A DNA stretch of 64,000 bases from an uncultured Rhizobiaceae group bacterium. Lineage in GTDB: Bacteria > Pseudomonadota > Alphaproteobacteria > Rhizobiales > Rhizobiaceae. A program made the translations under genes and the position numbers. Within the stretch, counting starts at the first letter, position 1; every line of letters begins with the position of its first letter. The stretch spans positions 62,001-126,000 of the forward strand of contig CALGMR010000013.1 in the NCBI GenBank assembly GCA_937958815.1. The letters run 5' to 3'. This document shows, in pieces, positions 1 to 8,453 of this stretch. The notes under the pieces are model-generated. The model ran no database searches and was not told the DNA's origin. It saw only the letters and a list, made by a program, of their open reading frames with translations.

Positions 1-808
<808 letters not shown>

Positions 809-831
809 CTAAGCCTCACACTTATTGCCTA

Positions 832-866
832 AGCGCTCGTTCAAATTGGACGGGCGCTTTTTTTTT
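832..866 (+). terminator. Rho-independent terminator of the aminotransferase gene
   Basis: An 8-bp stem (agcgctcg at 832-839, cgggcgct at 851-858, with one G-T type pair) closes an 11-nt loop and is followed by a run of nine T. It begins 23 bases after the aminotransferase stop codon and faces the right way. Confidence 0.85.
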
Positions 867-898
867 GCGCGAATTTTGGGAAGTGGTGAGCGTAAGGT

Positions 899-927
899 GG
901 AGCCGGACCTGAGGGGGGTCCGGCTCC
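899..927. repeat. Perfect 11-bp GC-rich inverted repeat
   Basis: The arms ggagccggacc (899-909) and ggtccggctcc (917-927) are exact reverse complements around a 7-nt loop. Outside it, ggtgag at 885-890 could pair with ctcacc at 951-956, extending the structure. There is no T-run on either side, so it is not an ordinary terminator. It lies in the 570-base gap between the aminotransferase and the LysR gene, where I see no credible coding sequence. Confidence 0.6.
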
Positions 928-1064
928 GGGGCGGCTGCCTGCGACAGAAGCTCACCCCATGCCAAATCGTGCACGCCCCGGCGCGATTCGGCAATTTAAA
1001 TACATTCGGGTTGTGGAAACCCCGTGTCAGTCGATCAGACCTGAAACAAACTGGTCACGTTACT

Positions 1065-1093
1065 TTCAAATAACTTTCGCAGTGGCATATAAT
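1065..1093 (+). promoter_or_regulatory. Orphan sigma-70-type promoter
   Basis: A perfect TATAAT (1088-1093) is preceded by TTCAAA (1065-1070, four of six matches to TTGACA) with exactly 17 bp between. No rightward coding gene lies downstream before the leftward LysR gene, so if active it would make a noncoding transcript running towards, and antisense to, the AbcR-like sRNA. This is a motif match only. Confidence 0.4.
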
Positions 1094-1151
1094 AAGCGAA
1101 CGACGAGAGGTATTTAGCGCCAGTTTTCGGAATTTTAAAGACCCTGACCAG

Positions 1152-1179
1152 AAATAATTGACGTAAACGTAAATTATTT
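1152..1179. promoter_or_regulatory. 28-bp dyad, candidate operator
   Basis: The arms aaataattgacgt (1152-1164) and acgtaaattattt (1167-1179) are reverse complements with one mismatch and a 2-nt centre. The size and AT-rich flanks fit a dimeric regulator site. It lies about 60 bases downstream of the TATAAT at 1088 and upstream of the sRNA terminator. No regulator is assigned. Confidence 0.45.
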
Positions 1180-1206
1180 ATTTCTCAATAGTCGGGATTT
1201 CCCATC

Positions 1207-1331
1207 AAAAAAGAAAAGCCGAACCCAGTGGGTCCGGCTTGAAGTTCAGCGATTTGGTTTGGGAGGAAAACCTGAACAATCGCTTATAGGATGGACGAGA
1301 GGTTGGGAGGAGATAACCTTTGTCGTCCGTC
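1207..1331 (-). ncRNA. AbcR-like (alpha-r15/alpha-r14 type) trans-acting small RNA
   Basis: Read on the minus strand, this stretch folds into three consecutive stem-loops. SL1 has an outer stem GGACGA/TCGTCC (1323-1328 with 1293-1298) and inner stem AGGTT/AACCT, which present a single-stranded loop ATCTCCTCCC. SL2 has an outer stem AGCGATT/AATCGCT (1278-1284 with 1248-1254) and inner stem GGTTT/AAACC, presenting the loop TCCTCCC. SL3 (1216-1240) is an 11-bp stem with one mismatch followed by a T-rich tail, i.e. a rho-independent terminator. Loops carrying C/U-rich anti-Shine-Dalgarno motifs plus an intrinsic terminator are the hallmark of AbcR and related alphaproteobacterial Hfq-dependent sRNAs, which repress ABC-transporter mRNAs. 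It lies immediately downstream of the VtlR/LsrB gene, the family known to activate AbcR genes. The ends are inferred from the promoter at 1338-1366 and the terminator. Confidence 0.75.
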
Positions 1332-1337
1332 CCACAC

Positions 1338-1366
1338 CATATGGGCGATGGACACTCTATCTTCAA
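1338..1366 (-). promoter_or_regulatory. Predicted promoter of the AbcR-like sRNA
   Basis: On the minus strand TTGAAG (1361-1366) and CATATG (1338-1343) are separated by 17 bp, which would start a transcript near 1331, just before the first sRNA stem. A VtlR/LsrB site would be expected just upstream, but I cannot identify one with confidence. Confidence 0.45.
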
Positions 1367-1436
1367 TACAGGAGATTGCATATGAGCTATGCGTATGGCG
1401 CATGGCTTGAAGTGCAACATCGTCCCACCTCAAATG

Positions 1437-2333
1437 TTAGAATTTCCAGTTCTTGGCTTCTTCCAGCAGAAAGTCGCGAAACGCGCCCAAGCGCGCTGAA
1501 TTCCTCAACTCAGCTGAATAAGCGAAGTAGGTGTCAAAACTCGGCACGTCCACATCGGTCATAACTCTGACCAAACCAACATCATCTTCAACACAATAAT
1601 CTGGCAACAGAGCTATACCTGCGCCCCTTTGAACCGCTCGCTTAATGGCAAGAATGGAACTGATTTTCATGACTGGGTTACGCGCTTTGCCCGGAGGCAT
1701 GCCAGCGGTCAGCATCCAATTTACATCAGCAAGATAACCCGGAGTTTCATCGCCCCAAACAACAATGCGATGATCGTCGAGATCGTCCAGAGAGCTCGGT
1801 TTGCCAAATCGATCAATATACGATTGCGCAGCAAACACGTGGAAATGCACAGTGAACAATTTGCGCTGAATAATGTCTGGTTGTTGGGGTTGGCGAAGGC
1901 GAATGGCGCAATCTGCTTCACGCATACCCAAATCCAGTTCGGTGTTGTTCAACAACAATTCAACTTGAATTTCCGGGCACAGGTCGATGAATTTGTGCAT
2001 TCGAATGGCAAGCCAGGCAGATCCTAAACCAACTGTCGTTGTGACCCTCAAGGGGCCTTGTGGCGTGCCTTTAAAATCCGTTAGCTGACTTGCAGCAAGT
2101 TCCAGAGTATCTGTGACTTCGCTGGCGGCCTTATCTAAAATCTCGCCCTGTTCAGTGAGAATGAGACCGCGCGCATGGCGATGAAACAGTGGCACCCCAA
2201 CTTCAGATTCGAGAGAACTGATTTGTCTGCTGATCGCCGATTGGCTGAGGTTGAGCGTTTCTGATGCACGCGTGAAGCTGCCCGCTTTCGCAACTTTGTG
2301 AAATATGCGCAGTTTGTCCCAGTCCATGGGCAT
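1437..2333 (-). CDS. vtlR: LysR-family regulator of the VtlR/LsrB group
   Basis: This is a LysR-type transcription factor of about 298 residues with an N-terminal winged helix-turn-helix (residues 1-65, including the ASETLNLSQSAISRQISSLE recognition region) and a C-terminal effector-binding domain. The N-terminal MPMDWDKLRIFHKVAKAGSF and the position directly downstream of trxB match VtlR (Brucella, Agrobacterium) and LsrB (Sinorhizobium). Those proteins control AbcR small RNAs, surface polysaccharide and redox responses. I chose the ATG giving MPMDWDK (2333). An in-frame TTG at 2345 and an ATG at 2327 are alternatives, and none has a strong ribosome-binding site. The AbcR-like RNA at 1207-1331 lies on the same strand about 100 bases past the stop, which fits regulator-target linkage. 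The family is certain, the subgroup probable. Confidence 0.85.
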   Translation of the reverse strand: MPMDWDKLRIFHKVAKAGSFTRASETLNLSQSAISRQISSLESEVGVPLFHRHARGLILTEQGEILDKAASEVTDTLELAASQLTDFKGTPQGPLRVTTTVGLGSAWLAIRMHKFIDLCPEIQVELLLNNTELDLGMREADCAIRLRQPQQPDIIQRKLFTVHFHVFAAQSYIDRFGKPSSLDDLDDHRIVVWGDETPGYLADVNWMLTAGMPPGKARNPVMKISSILAIKRAVQRGAGIALLPDYCVEDDVGLVRVMTDVDVPSFDTYFAYSAELRNSARLGAFRDFLLEEAKNWKF

Positions 2334-2426
2334 GAGGGCAGCCAATCAATTTGTGCGAATCTTGGTTCACACAATGCGATGCATTGTGGACAGGTTCAAG
2401 AAAAACTGGATGCTGTTGCGACGGCC

Positions 2427-3392
2427 TTATTCGGCAGCCTCTACAGCGCTTTCCATTTCAGCAATATATTTTTCGGCTTCCAGAGCTGCCATACACCCCA
2501 TACCTGCTGCTGTGACAGCTTGGCGGTATATGTCATCAGTGACATCGCCTGCCGCATAGACGCCAGGGATTTCTGTGGCTGTGGAATCTGGAGCAGTCCA
2601 CAGATAGCCAGAGGACTTCAATTTCATTTGGTCCTTAAACAATTCCACTGCCGGCGCGTGACCGATCGCAATGAAGATGCCGTCTACTGGCGTGTCGACG
2701 GTTTCACCCGTGTTGCGGTTCTTAATCACTGCCGATTCAGCCGATGGCATCAGGCCTTCTTTGCCTTTGATCTCGACCAACTCACTGTCCCAAAGAATTT
2801 CCACATTTGGCTTTTTGAACAAGCGTTCTTGCAAAATACGTTCCGCGCGAAATTCATCTCTGCGATGAATAACGGTGACCTTTGATGCAAGGCCCGAAAG
2901 ATATAGCGCTTCTTCAACTGCCGTGTTGCCACCGCCCACAACGATGACGTGTTTATCGCGATAGAAAAACCCGTCACAAGTTGCGCAAGCAGACACACCA
3001 AAGCCCATGAATTTCTGCTCAGAGTCCAAGCCAAGCCACTTTGCCTGAGCGCCCGTGCAAATGATGACCGTGTCTGCCGTGAACGTATCGCCAGATTCTG
3101 CTTCGAAATGGAATGGACGCACATTCAAATCCGCTTTGGTGATGGAGTCGTTTATAACTGTGGTGCCAACGTTTTTGGCCTGTGCCAACATTTGCTCCAT
3201 CATCCATGGGCCCTGTACTGGATCGGCATAGCCTGGATAGTTTTCCACTTCAGTGGTTATTGTAAGCTGACCGCCTTGTTGCATCCCGGCAACCAATATT
3301 GGTTCCATCATGCCGCGCGCTGCGTAAATTGCAGCCGTGTAACCCGCAGGTCCGGAGCCGATGATTAAAACTTTGGTGTGGTGATTTGCCAT
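2427..3392 (-). CDS. trxB: Thioredoxin-disulfide reductase (NADPH)
   Basis: This enzyme reduces thioredoxin with NADPH through FAD and a redox-active disulfide in the cytoplasm. The 321-residue product has the N-terminal FAD motif IIGSGPAGYTAAIYAAR, the active-site pair in ACATCDGFFYRD, the NADPH motif VGGGNTAVEEALYL with the following HRRDEFRAE, and the C-terminal GVYAAGDVTD FAD motif. Length and domain order are normal for bacterial TrxB. The start at 3392 (MANHHTKVLIIGSG) is preferred over the longer frame starting at 3500, whose extra 36 residues are unlike the family. Transcription runs left towards the LysR gene, the usual order in Rhizobiales, possibly as one unit (about 90 bases between them). 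Confidence 0.96.
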   Translation of the reverse strand: MANHHTKVLIIGSGPAGYTAAIYAARGMMEPILVAGMQQGGQLTITTEVENYPGYADPVQGPWMMEQMLAQAKNVGTTVINDSITKADLNVRPFHFEAESGDTFTADTVIICTGAQAKWLGLDSEQKFMGFGVSACATCDGFFYRDKHVIVVGGGNTAVEEALYLSGLASKVTVIHRRDEFRAERILQERLFKKPNVEILWDSELVEIKGKEGLMPSAESAVIKNRNTGETVDTPVDGIFIAIGHAPAVELFKDQMKLKSSGYLWTAPDSTATEIPGVYAAGDVTDDIYRQAVTAAGMGCMAALEAEKYIAEMESAVEAAE

Positions 3393-3516
3393 GGTGCAGC
3401 GTTTCCAGCTTAAGGGTGCATATTCGACCGAATGATTTCCCCAATTTAGGTTTTTGCGCCCCCAAATTTCAAGGAAGACTTTTTTTGTCCCCAACACCAT
3501 GTCGTGAGGCTTTGAT

Positions 3517-4542
3517 TCAGGCTCTGAAATTCATTCTGCGCATGATTTCTGCCGCTATTTCGGGTGTTGCGTTCAAAGCTTGTCTCTCTTGCAATTCTAG
3601 CCCCCCAAGCAAACTGCGTATTTGTCCGCTTGTTTCCAAAGCATCGAGAAAGCCAATCAGCTTTTTGTGCAGGCCCTTGGGGCGAAACACATTAACCGAT
3701 GCGGTGGATGCGACGGCTTCTGACACCATATTGTGGCTGTCGCCGGTTACGATGAGGTCTTGAGCGGCCCCAAGAATCTCGCCATAGGGGTTTTCGCCTT
3801 CGCCATCCCAAAACCAACTGTCGTGATGTTCTAAAGCCAGTTTCACCGCGTTCAGCAAATTGCCGGGCGTGCGTCTTGACGCAGTCACCAAGACTTTGTG
3901 TGTGGGATCAATTTGCGCCAGTGGAGCGGCAAACGAAACGGACATCAGACCATCCCAATCCACCGTTCCTGAATTGCCGCCCAAAATGACACCCGTTACG
4001 GGTTGTCCGTTGAGGTTATGGCGCTTGATCGCAGCAGCTTTGGCAGCTTCAAGAACGTCCGTTGAATATATGTGAGGGGCAGTCAGTGTTGAAAACACAT
4101 TGGCACCCGACAAACCATCATGCTCAGGTGCCCATATGAAGTCGAAAGATTTGCGGGCGTGGCGTGGATCTTTCAAAAACACTGTAAACGCCTTTTTGGC
4201 GGCATTGTCTGCAAAAGCCTTCAGATAGGGAATGGTACGCCTGCCAGATGCAATGATGATATCGGGATCACGCGCAAAGAAGTCTTGCTGGCGATCTACA
4301 GCCGACAAAGGCATATTGGGCAACGGCAATCTGGTCAGCCAGTTGGGTGTCACCACTTGTTCTTGGATGTCAGCTGGCTCGCTCAACTGCGCCGCCACAC
4401 CTCGGCATTGGGCAAGATCTCCCATTTTGCCGTCGGTGAGTATCAAAGTTGTCGGCTGAGTTTTGATAGAGCGCCTCTTGAGCAATCGTGATTTAGGGAC
4501 GCGGAACGTCTTCGGGTGAAGGGATTGCATAACCTTTGGCAA
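3517..4542 (-). CDS. ELM1/GtrOC1-like family protein
   Basis: This 341-residue protein belongs to the family annotated as mitochondrial-fission ELM1-like (formerly DUF1022) in alphaproteobacteria. Recognisable stretches are the opening LILTDGKMGDLAQCRGVA, DIIIASGRRTIPYLKA, FVFLKDPR-type segment (FTVFLKDPRHARKSFDFIWAP), VILGGNSGTVDW, VLVTASRRTPGNLL and DLIVTGDSHNMVSEA. The fold resembles glycosyltransferase B halves, but the bacterial substrate is not known to me. The ATG at 4542 makes it overlap the upstream GST gene by 50 bases. A TTG at 4485 just after the GST stop is an alternative start, and neither has a clear ribosome-binding site. It is probably cotranscribed with the GST. Confidence 0.75.
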   Translation of the reverse strand: MPKVMQSLHPKTFRVPKSRLLKRRSIKTQPTTLILTDGKMGDLAQCRGVAAQLSEPADIQEQVVTPNWLTRLPLPNMPLSAVDRQQDFFARDPDIIIASGRRTIPYLKAFADNAAKKAFTVFLKDPRHARKSFDFIWAPEHDGLSGANVFSTLTAPHIYSTDVLEAAKAAAIKRHNLNGQPVTGVILGGNSGTVDWDGLMSVSFAAPLAQIDPTHKVLVTASRRTPGNLLNAVKLALEHHDSWFWDGEGENPYGEILGAAQDLIVTGDSHNMVSEAVASTASVNVFRPKGLHKKLIGFLDALETSGQIRSLLGGLELQERQALNATPEIAAEIMRRMNFRA

Positions 4543-5119
4543 CTGCTGGCCGCTCTGCGACAGTCAGATACCAACGTTTCACATTTGGGAAATCGTTCAA
4601 ATTGATTTTGTGGTACCCAAAGCGAGCAGCCCAGGGCCAAATTGCCATATCCGCAATTGAATACTCGCCAGCGACAAAATCTTTGTCAGCCAGTTGTTTG
4701 TCTAAAACGCCGTAAAGACGCTTTGCTTCATTGTGGTAGCGCTGTTCGGCGTACTCCGACAAGCCAGGATTGTATTTTAAAAAGTGATGCGCTTGACCCA
4801 GCATGGGGCCAAATCCACCTATCTGCCAGTTCAACCATTCTATGGCTTGCCAATGGCGAGCAGGGTCTTTGGGCATGAATTTTCCGGATTTGGTGGCGAG
4901 ATAATAGAGTATCGCGCCAGACTCCATCATCGACACACCTGCTTCATGATCAACAATCGCCGGAATCTTGTTGTTCGGCGAAATTTTCAAGAAAGCTTTA
5001 CTGAACTGTTCGTCCTTTTGGATGTTGATGGTGTGGACTTTATAATCCAGCGACATCTCTTCAAGCGCGATGGAAACCTTGCGACCATTTGGTGTACCAA
5101 AAGTATAAAGATCGATCAT
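4493..5119 (-). CDS. Glutathione S-transferase, Nu class (YfcG/YghU-like)
   Basis: This is a 208-residue cytoplasmic GST-fold protein. The N-terminal thioredoxin-like half begins MIDLYTFGTPNGRKVSIALEE, where TPNGRK is the active-site signature of YfcG-like disulfide-bond reductases that use glutathione. SMMESGAILYYLA is the conserved glutathione-binding Glu-Ser. The helical C-terminal half has the ADMAIWPW segment typical of this class. The likely role is glutathione-dependent disulfide or peroxide reduction. It lies 16 bases downstream of greA on the same strand and overlaps the ELM1-like gene, so the three are likely cotranscribed. Confidence 0.88.
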   Translation of the reverse strand: MIDLYTFGTPNGRKVSIALEEMSLDYKVHTINIQKDEQFSKAFLKISPNNKIPAIVDHEAGVSMMESGAILYYLATKSGKFMPKDPARHWQAIEWLNWQIGGFGPMLGQAHHFLKYNPGLSEYAEQRYHNEAKRLYGVLDKQLADKDFVAGEYSIADMAIWPWAARFGYHKINLNDFPNVKRWYLTVAERPAVAKGYAIPSPEDVPRP

Positions 5120-5135
5120 CGCGCTCGCTCCGGTG

Positions 5136-5609
5136 TTAAACGTATTGAATTTTTAAAATCTCGTATGAGCGTGCACCACCGGGGGCAGCCACTTCAACGC
5201 TATCGCCTTCTTCCTTGCCAATGAGGGCGCGGGAAATCGGGGAAGAAATTGAAATCTTACCAGCGCTCACATCTGCTTCTTGATCGCCAACGATTTGATA
5301 GTGCTTTTCTTCGTCGGTTTCTTCATCAGCAAGCTGCACGGTTGCACCAAACTTCACGGTGTCGCCAGACATTTTTGCCACGTCGATCACTTCGGCGCGC
5401 GCGATGATGTCTTCGAGTTCCATGATACGGCCCTCGTTGTGGCTCTGCTGTTCTTTGGCAGCGTGATACTCGGCATTTTCTGAAAGGTCACCGTGTTCGC
5501 GAGCTTCAGAAATAGCCGCAACAATGCGGTGCCGATCTTCAGACTGACGGCGTTTCAATTCGATTTCCAGCGCGGCAAATCCGGGCTGAGTCATGGGAAC
5601 CTTTTCCAT
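5136..5609 (-). CDS. greA: Transcription elongation factor GreA
   Basis: GreA enters the RNA polymerase secondary channel and stimulates cleavage of backtracked transcripts. The 157-residue product has an N-terminal coiled coil (residues 5-75) with the tip motif [14 protein letters not shown], whose acidic residues act in catalysis, and a C-terminal FKBP-like domain ending [25 protein letters not shown]. Length is normal (155-160). The start at 5609 is set by a perfect AGGAGG seven bases upstream on the minus strand. Confidence 0.97.
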   Translation of the reverse strand: MEKVPMTQPGFAALEIELKRRQSEDRHRIVAAISEAREHGDLSENAEYHAAKEQQSHNEGRIMELEDIIARAEVIDVAKMSGDTVKFGATVQLADEETDEEKHYQIVGDQEADVSAGKISISSPISRALIGKEEGDSVEVAAPGGARSYEILKIQYV

Positions 5610-5760
5610 AATGGTCCTCCTTTAATTAGCAATAGTGTTCAATTGCAGCCGAAGCCACATATGGAACAATGTTATTTTTCGGTTGGATAGACGGTGAACC
5701 GACCTTTTGCAGTTCCTGCCGAAAGTGTTGTGCAAGTATATGGGGTGGGGAATCGGAGCG

Positions 5761-6735
5761 TCAAGCGCCAATTAGGTTTGTAAATTTCTGCAAACTTATG
5801 TTTGAACCACAGGCAATGACGCCAATTCTTTTGTTCGTCAACTGCTCTTTCAAGGTTCCCATAACTGCCGCAGTGCTGGCAGCACAGGCAGGTTCTGCCA
5901 CAAGCTTTAGGCCATGGTACAAAATACCCATCGCTTCGCGCATGCTGTCGTCTTCGATGCGTACAATCTCATCCACATAGCGTTTTGCAATTGCAAACGT
6001 GTCGGGCAGCGCCATGGGGGCACCTAGGGAATCTGCGATCGTGTTCACACCATCCAGATGCACAGGCTCGCCTTTCTCAAAGCTTTGCCACATGCTGTCT
6101 GCACCAAAAGGTTCAACACCAATGATTTTGCAATTGGGTATCGCTTGTTTGATGGCACATGCCATGCCGGAAATGAGCCCACCTCCGCCGATTGGAAGAA
6201 CAGCCACTTCCAGATCAGGGTGTGCTTTTGCAAATTCTAAACCACATGTGGCGGCACCAAGTGTCATGAATGGGCTGTCAAACGGGTGCAACATGGTGCG
6301 CCCTTCCTCTTCAACCTGTCTGTTGCATTCCTCAAAAGCCGCGCCCACATCGTCCATGAGCACAACTTCAGCACCGAGTGCCTTGCATCCTTCCACTCGA
6401 ATGCTGTCCGCCGTTTTCGGCATAACCACTTTTGCAGAGAGGCCTGCATTTTTGGCGCCCCATGATACGGCCAGTGCATGATTGCCCGCGCTCACTGCGG
6501 TGACCCCGGCTGCTTTTTCGTCATCGCCCATTGCATCGATGGCCAAGATGACCCCACGTGATTTGAATGATCCTGCTTGCTGGAAAAGCTCCATCTTCAT
6601 ACAGACGTTTGAACCATCTGGCAGGTGAGGTGCAATGCGGCTTGAATTGAGAGTGATACTGGGCGTCGAAACAATACGGCCCTTTAAAGAAGCCGCGGCA
6701 GTTTGGATTTCTGCGATTGTAGGAGAGTTGGTCAA
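5761..6735 (-). CDS. Fold-type II PLP ammonia-lyase (threonine/serine dehydratase-like)
   Basis: This 324-residue protein has the serine/threonine dehydratase fold. The PLP lysine is in FQQAGSFKSRGV, followed by the phosphate-binding glycine loop PIGGGGLISG and a C-terminal ACGSN. It lacks the C-terminal regulatory ACT domains of biosynthetic IlvA, so it resembles catabolic threonine dehydratase, serine dehydratase or threo-3-hydroxyaspartate ammonia-lyase. The exact substrate cannot be read from the sequence. It lies about 150 bases upstream of greA on the same strand, and greA probably has its own promoter in that gap. Confidence 0.85.
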   Translation of the reverse strand: MTNSPTIAEIQTAAASLKGRIVSTPSITLNSSRIAPHLPDGSNVCMKMELFQQAGSFKSRGVILAIDAMGDDEKAAGVTAVSAGNHALAVSWGAKNAGLSAKVVMPKTADSIRVEGCKALGAEVVLMDDVGAAFEECNRQVEEEGRTMLHPFDSPFMTLGAATCGLEFAKAHPDLEVAVLPIGGGGLISGMACAIKQAIPNCKIIGVEPFGADSMWQSFEKGEPVHLDGVNTIADSLGAPMALPDTFAIAKRYVDEIVRIEDDSMREAMGILYHGLKLVAEPACAASTAAVMGTLKEQLTNKRIGVIACGSNISLQKFTNLIGA

Positions 6736-6809
6736 TAAGGTTCCACCAGTCAGAACTAGTTTTAAGGCAGGCGTTTTGTTCAGGCTTCAGGAACGAAGAG
6801 CATAGACAG

Positions 6810-6843
6810 CCCGCCGAATTCACGTGTCGAATAATTCGGCGGG
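6810..6843 (-). terminator. Stem-loop downstream of the DUF992 gene
   Basis: The arms cccgccgaatt (6810-6820) and aattcggcggg (6833-6843) form a perfect 11-bp stem with a 12-nt loop, nine bases beyond the DUF992 stop. No U-run follows on the minus strand, so it may act as a weak or rho-assisted terminator or as a 3' stabiliser. Confidence 0.55.
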
Positions 6844-6851
6844 TTTGGTGT

Positions 6852-7325
6852 TTACTTCAAAGTAATTTGTGCAAAACCTGCTGCAACGTTCAAACCGCTT
6901 GAACCAGAAACACTGACAGGTTGCAAGGCGATCGCATCTGAGGAACCGCCGACCAACACATTGGCACCCAAGCCAACCGCAACGGCTGCCGATGCACTTG
7001 CGCCTGAATATTTTCCAGCCAACTGGCCTTTGATATGCTTGTAGTTTTCAGCAGCAACCACGGTCCACAAGATGACGCTCTTGCCAGAAAAGCCAATATC
7101 CAGTCCATATTTGTCGATAGAGCCGGTATAGGTTTCTGTTGGTGAAGTGCTGTCGGCTGGCGTGAAATCACATTTCAATTTTTTGCTGGATCCAAAGACA
7201 AAGCCAACACCACCATCGACCAAGCAGGTCAATTGGCCCAGTTGAATGCCCGCTGAATGAGCTGGTGTTGCTATCGCAACCGCTGCAAAAGCTGCGGCAA
7301 CTGCACATTTTCTAATTAACTGCAT
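6852..7325 (-). CDS. DUF992 domain secreted protein
   Basis: This 157-residue protein has a clear Sec signal peptide (basic start MQLIRK, hydrophobic stretch, cleavage near PAHSA-GI at residue 25). The mature part matches DUF992: QLGQLTCLVDGGVGFVFGSSKKLKCDF followed by YTGSIDKYGLDIGFS, then a glycine/alanine-rich C-terminus. Two Cys residues probably form a disulfide. DUF992 proteins are common periplasmic or outer-membrane-associated proteins of Rhizobiales with no assigned function. It appears monocistronic. Confidence 0.85.
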   Translation of the reverse strand: MQLIRKCAVAAAFAAVAIATPAHSAGIQLGQLTCLVDGGVGFVFGSSKKLKCDFTPADSTSPTETYTGSIDKYGLDIGFSGKSVILWTVVAAENYKHIKGQLAGKYSGASASAAVAVGLGANVLVGGSSDAIALQPVSVSGSSGLNVAAGFAQITLK

Positions 7326-7538
7326 AGTAGATCCTCAAATGACGTAATTTCTAATCTTGTTCTTAACTTTAGTGATACACAAAAAATTTGCAATTGAGGG
7401 TGAGTCAAGTTCGATCACATTTTAAGACCAAAAAGTGTGGTCGGTTGCACAGGCTCGAATGGTCAAAGTTGAAATTCTCATTTGTGTGTCGTGTTTCTAA
7501 CTTGTATCGTTTGTTCGACAGCAATACGAGCGCTTCCC

Positions 7539-8159
7539 ATGGATGACATCAACCTTCCAATTATTTTGCTGGCAGCTCTGGTTGCCAGTGCCAGTCCTGG
7601 GCCAGCAACATTGGCCATTGCAGGCACTTCAATGGCAGCAGGTAGAAAATCTGGCCTCGCGGTTGCCGCAGGTGTTACGTCAGGTTCTTTGATGTGGTCT
7701 ATTTCTGCAGCACTTGGCCTTGGTGTTTTGATGCTGGCGCATGTCTGGGTTTTTGAAATCATCCGCTATTTTGGCGCTGCCTACCTTATGTATTTGGCCT
7801 ATAAATCCGCAAAATCAGCTTTGTCGTCAAAAGAGCTGGCGGCGAAAGGGATGACCGGTTCGCTTAGCAGCCTTTACACGAAAGGACTTGCTTTGCATTT
7901 GACCAACCCGAAAGCGGTTTTGTTTTTCGGATCTCTTTATGCGATTGGCATTCCGGCCACGGCAACACCAAGCGATCTGGTCACTGTGATTTTGGCGGTG
8001 GGGACGTTGAGTTTCACCGTTTTCCACGGCTATGCGTTGATTTTTTCAACACCTGTTATGACAAGACTCTATGTGCGTATGAGACGTTGGTTTGAAGCGG
8101 CTTTCGCAGTGGGATTTGGCATCGCTGGCATTAAAATTCTCACCTCGCGCCTGCAGTAG
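7539..8159 (+). CDS. LysE/RhtB-family amino-acid exporter
   Basis: This is a 206-residue inner-membrane protein with about six hydrophobic segments. The N-terminal SASPGPATLAIAGTSMAAGRKSGLAVAAGVTSG is the hallmark of the LysE/RhtB superfamily, and the central TNPKAVLFFGSL segment is also conserved. Members export amino acids or homoserine lactone-like compounds. The substrate is not predictable. I chose ATG 7539 (MDDINLPIILLAALVASASPG); the longer frame from 7482 adds 19 residues not seen in the family. Confidence 0.9.
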   Translation: MDDINLPIILLAALVASASPGPATLAIAGTSMAAGRKSGLAVAAGVTSGSLMWSISAALGLGVLMLAHVWVFEIIRYFGAAYLMYLAYKSAKSALSSKELAAKGMTGSLSSLYTKGLALHLTNPKAVLFFGSLYAIGIPATATPSDLVTVILAVGTLSFTVFHGYALIFSTPVMTRLYVRMRRWFEAAFAVGFGIAGIKILTSRLQ

Positions 8160-8175
8160 TTTAGAAACATTCGGC

Positions 8176-8191
8176 TGGCCTGACGAGGCCA
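8176..8191. repeat. Small stem-loop after the LysE gene
   Basis: tggcct (8176-8181) and aggcca (8186-8191) form a perfect 6-bp stem with a GACG tetraloop. No T-run follows. It may be a weak terminator or a processing site between the LysE gene and the next small gene. Confidence 0.35.
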
Positions 8192-8219
8192 TACTCAATT
8201 CAACGGATCACGATTCCCC

Positions 8220-8453
8220 ATGACTAAAGAGAAAATAATATCGGTTTGCGAAATAACAGGATCGGTTCTGGCCATGGTCTATGCGTTGTTGATTGCATCC
8301 AACACGGGCAACGAAATTCTTGGCTTCACACTCTTGCTTTTGTCAGCCCTCTTGTTTGCGGGATGGGGGTTCATCGACAAGCGTTGGGCCTTTTTTGCGC
8401 TGCAATTTTTCTATGCAGCGTCAGCAATAATAGGGTTGATCCGCTGGAGTTAG
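8220..8453 (+). CDS. Small integral membrane protein, unknown
   Basis: This predicted 77-residue protein consists almost entirely of three hydrophobic segments (about residues 10-27, 32-48 and 55-74) separated by short polar turns such as NTGNE and DKRW. I do not recognise a family. The regular alternation of membrane segments and the fit between two genes argue that it is real. There is no clear ribosome-binding site. Its stop overlaps the stop of the leftward gene at 8450. Confidence 0.55.
   Translation: MTKEKIISVCEITGSVLAMVYALLIASNTGNEILGFTLLLLSALLFAGWGFIDKRWAFFALQFFYAASAIIGLIRWS

Noticed and set aside
809..1073. Overlapping short open frames on both strands after the aminotransferase
   Set aside because: They run through a terminator and a GC-rich hairpin, have no ribosome-binding site and no protein-like composition.
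1205..1564. Open frames of 71 and 101 codons across the sRNA locus
   Set aside because: The three-stem RNA with terminator explains the sequence better; the peptides lack any recognisable family features.
2298..2885. 195-codon open frame opposite vtlR and trxB
   Set aside because: It is antisense to two well-conserved genes, and its Cys/His-rich composition is typical of reverse-frame artefacts.
6810..6843. Riboswitch before the PLP enzyme gene
   Set aside because: It is a single simple stem downstream of the DUF992 gene with no aptamer-like conserved core.
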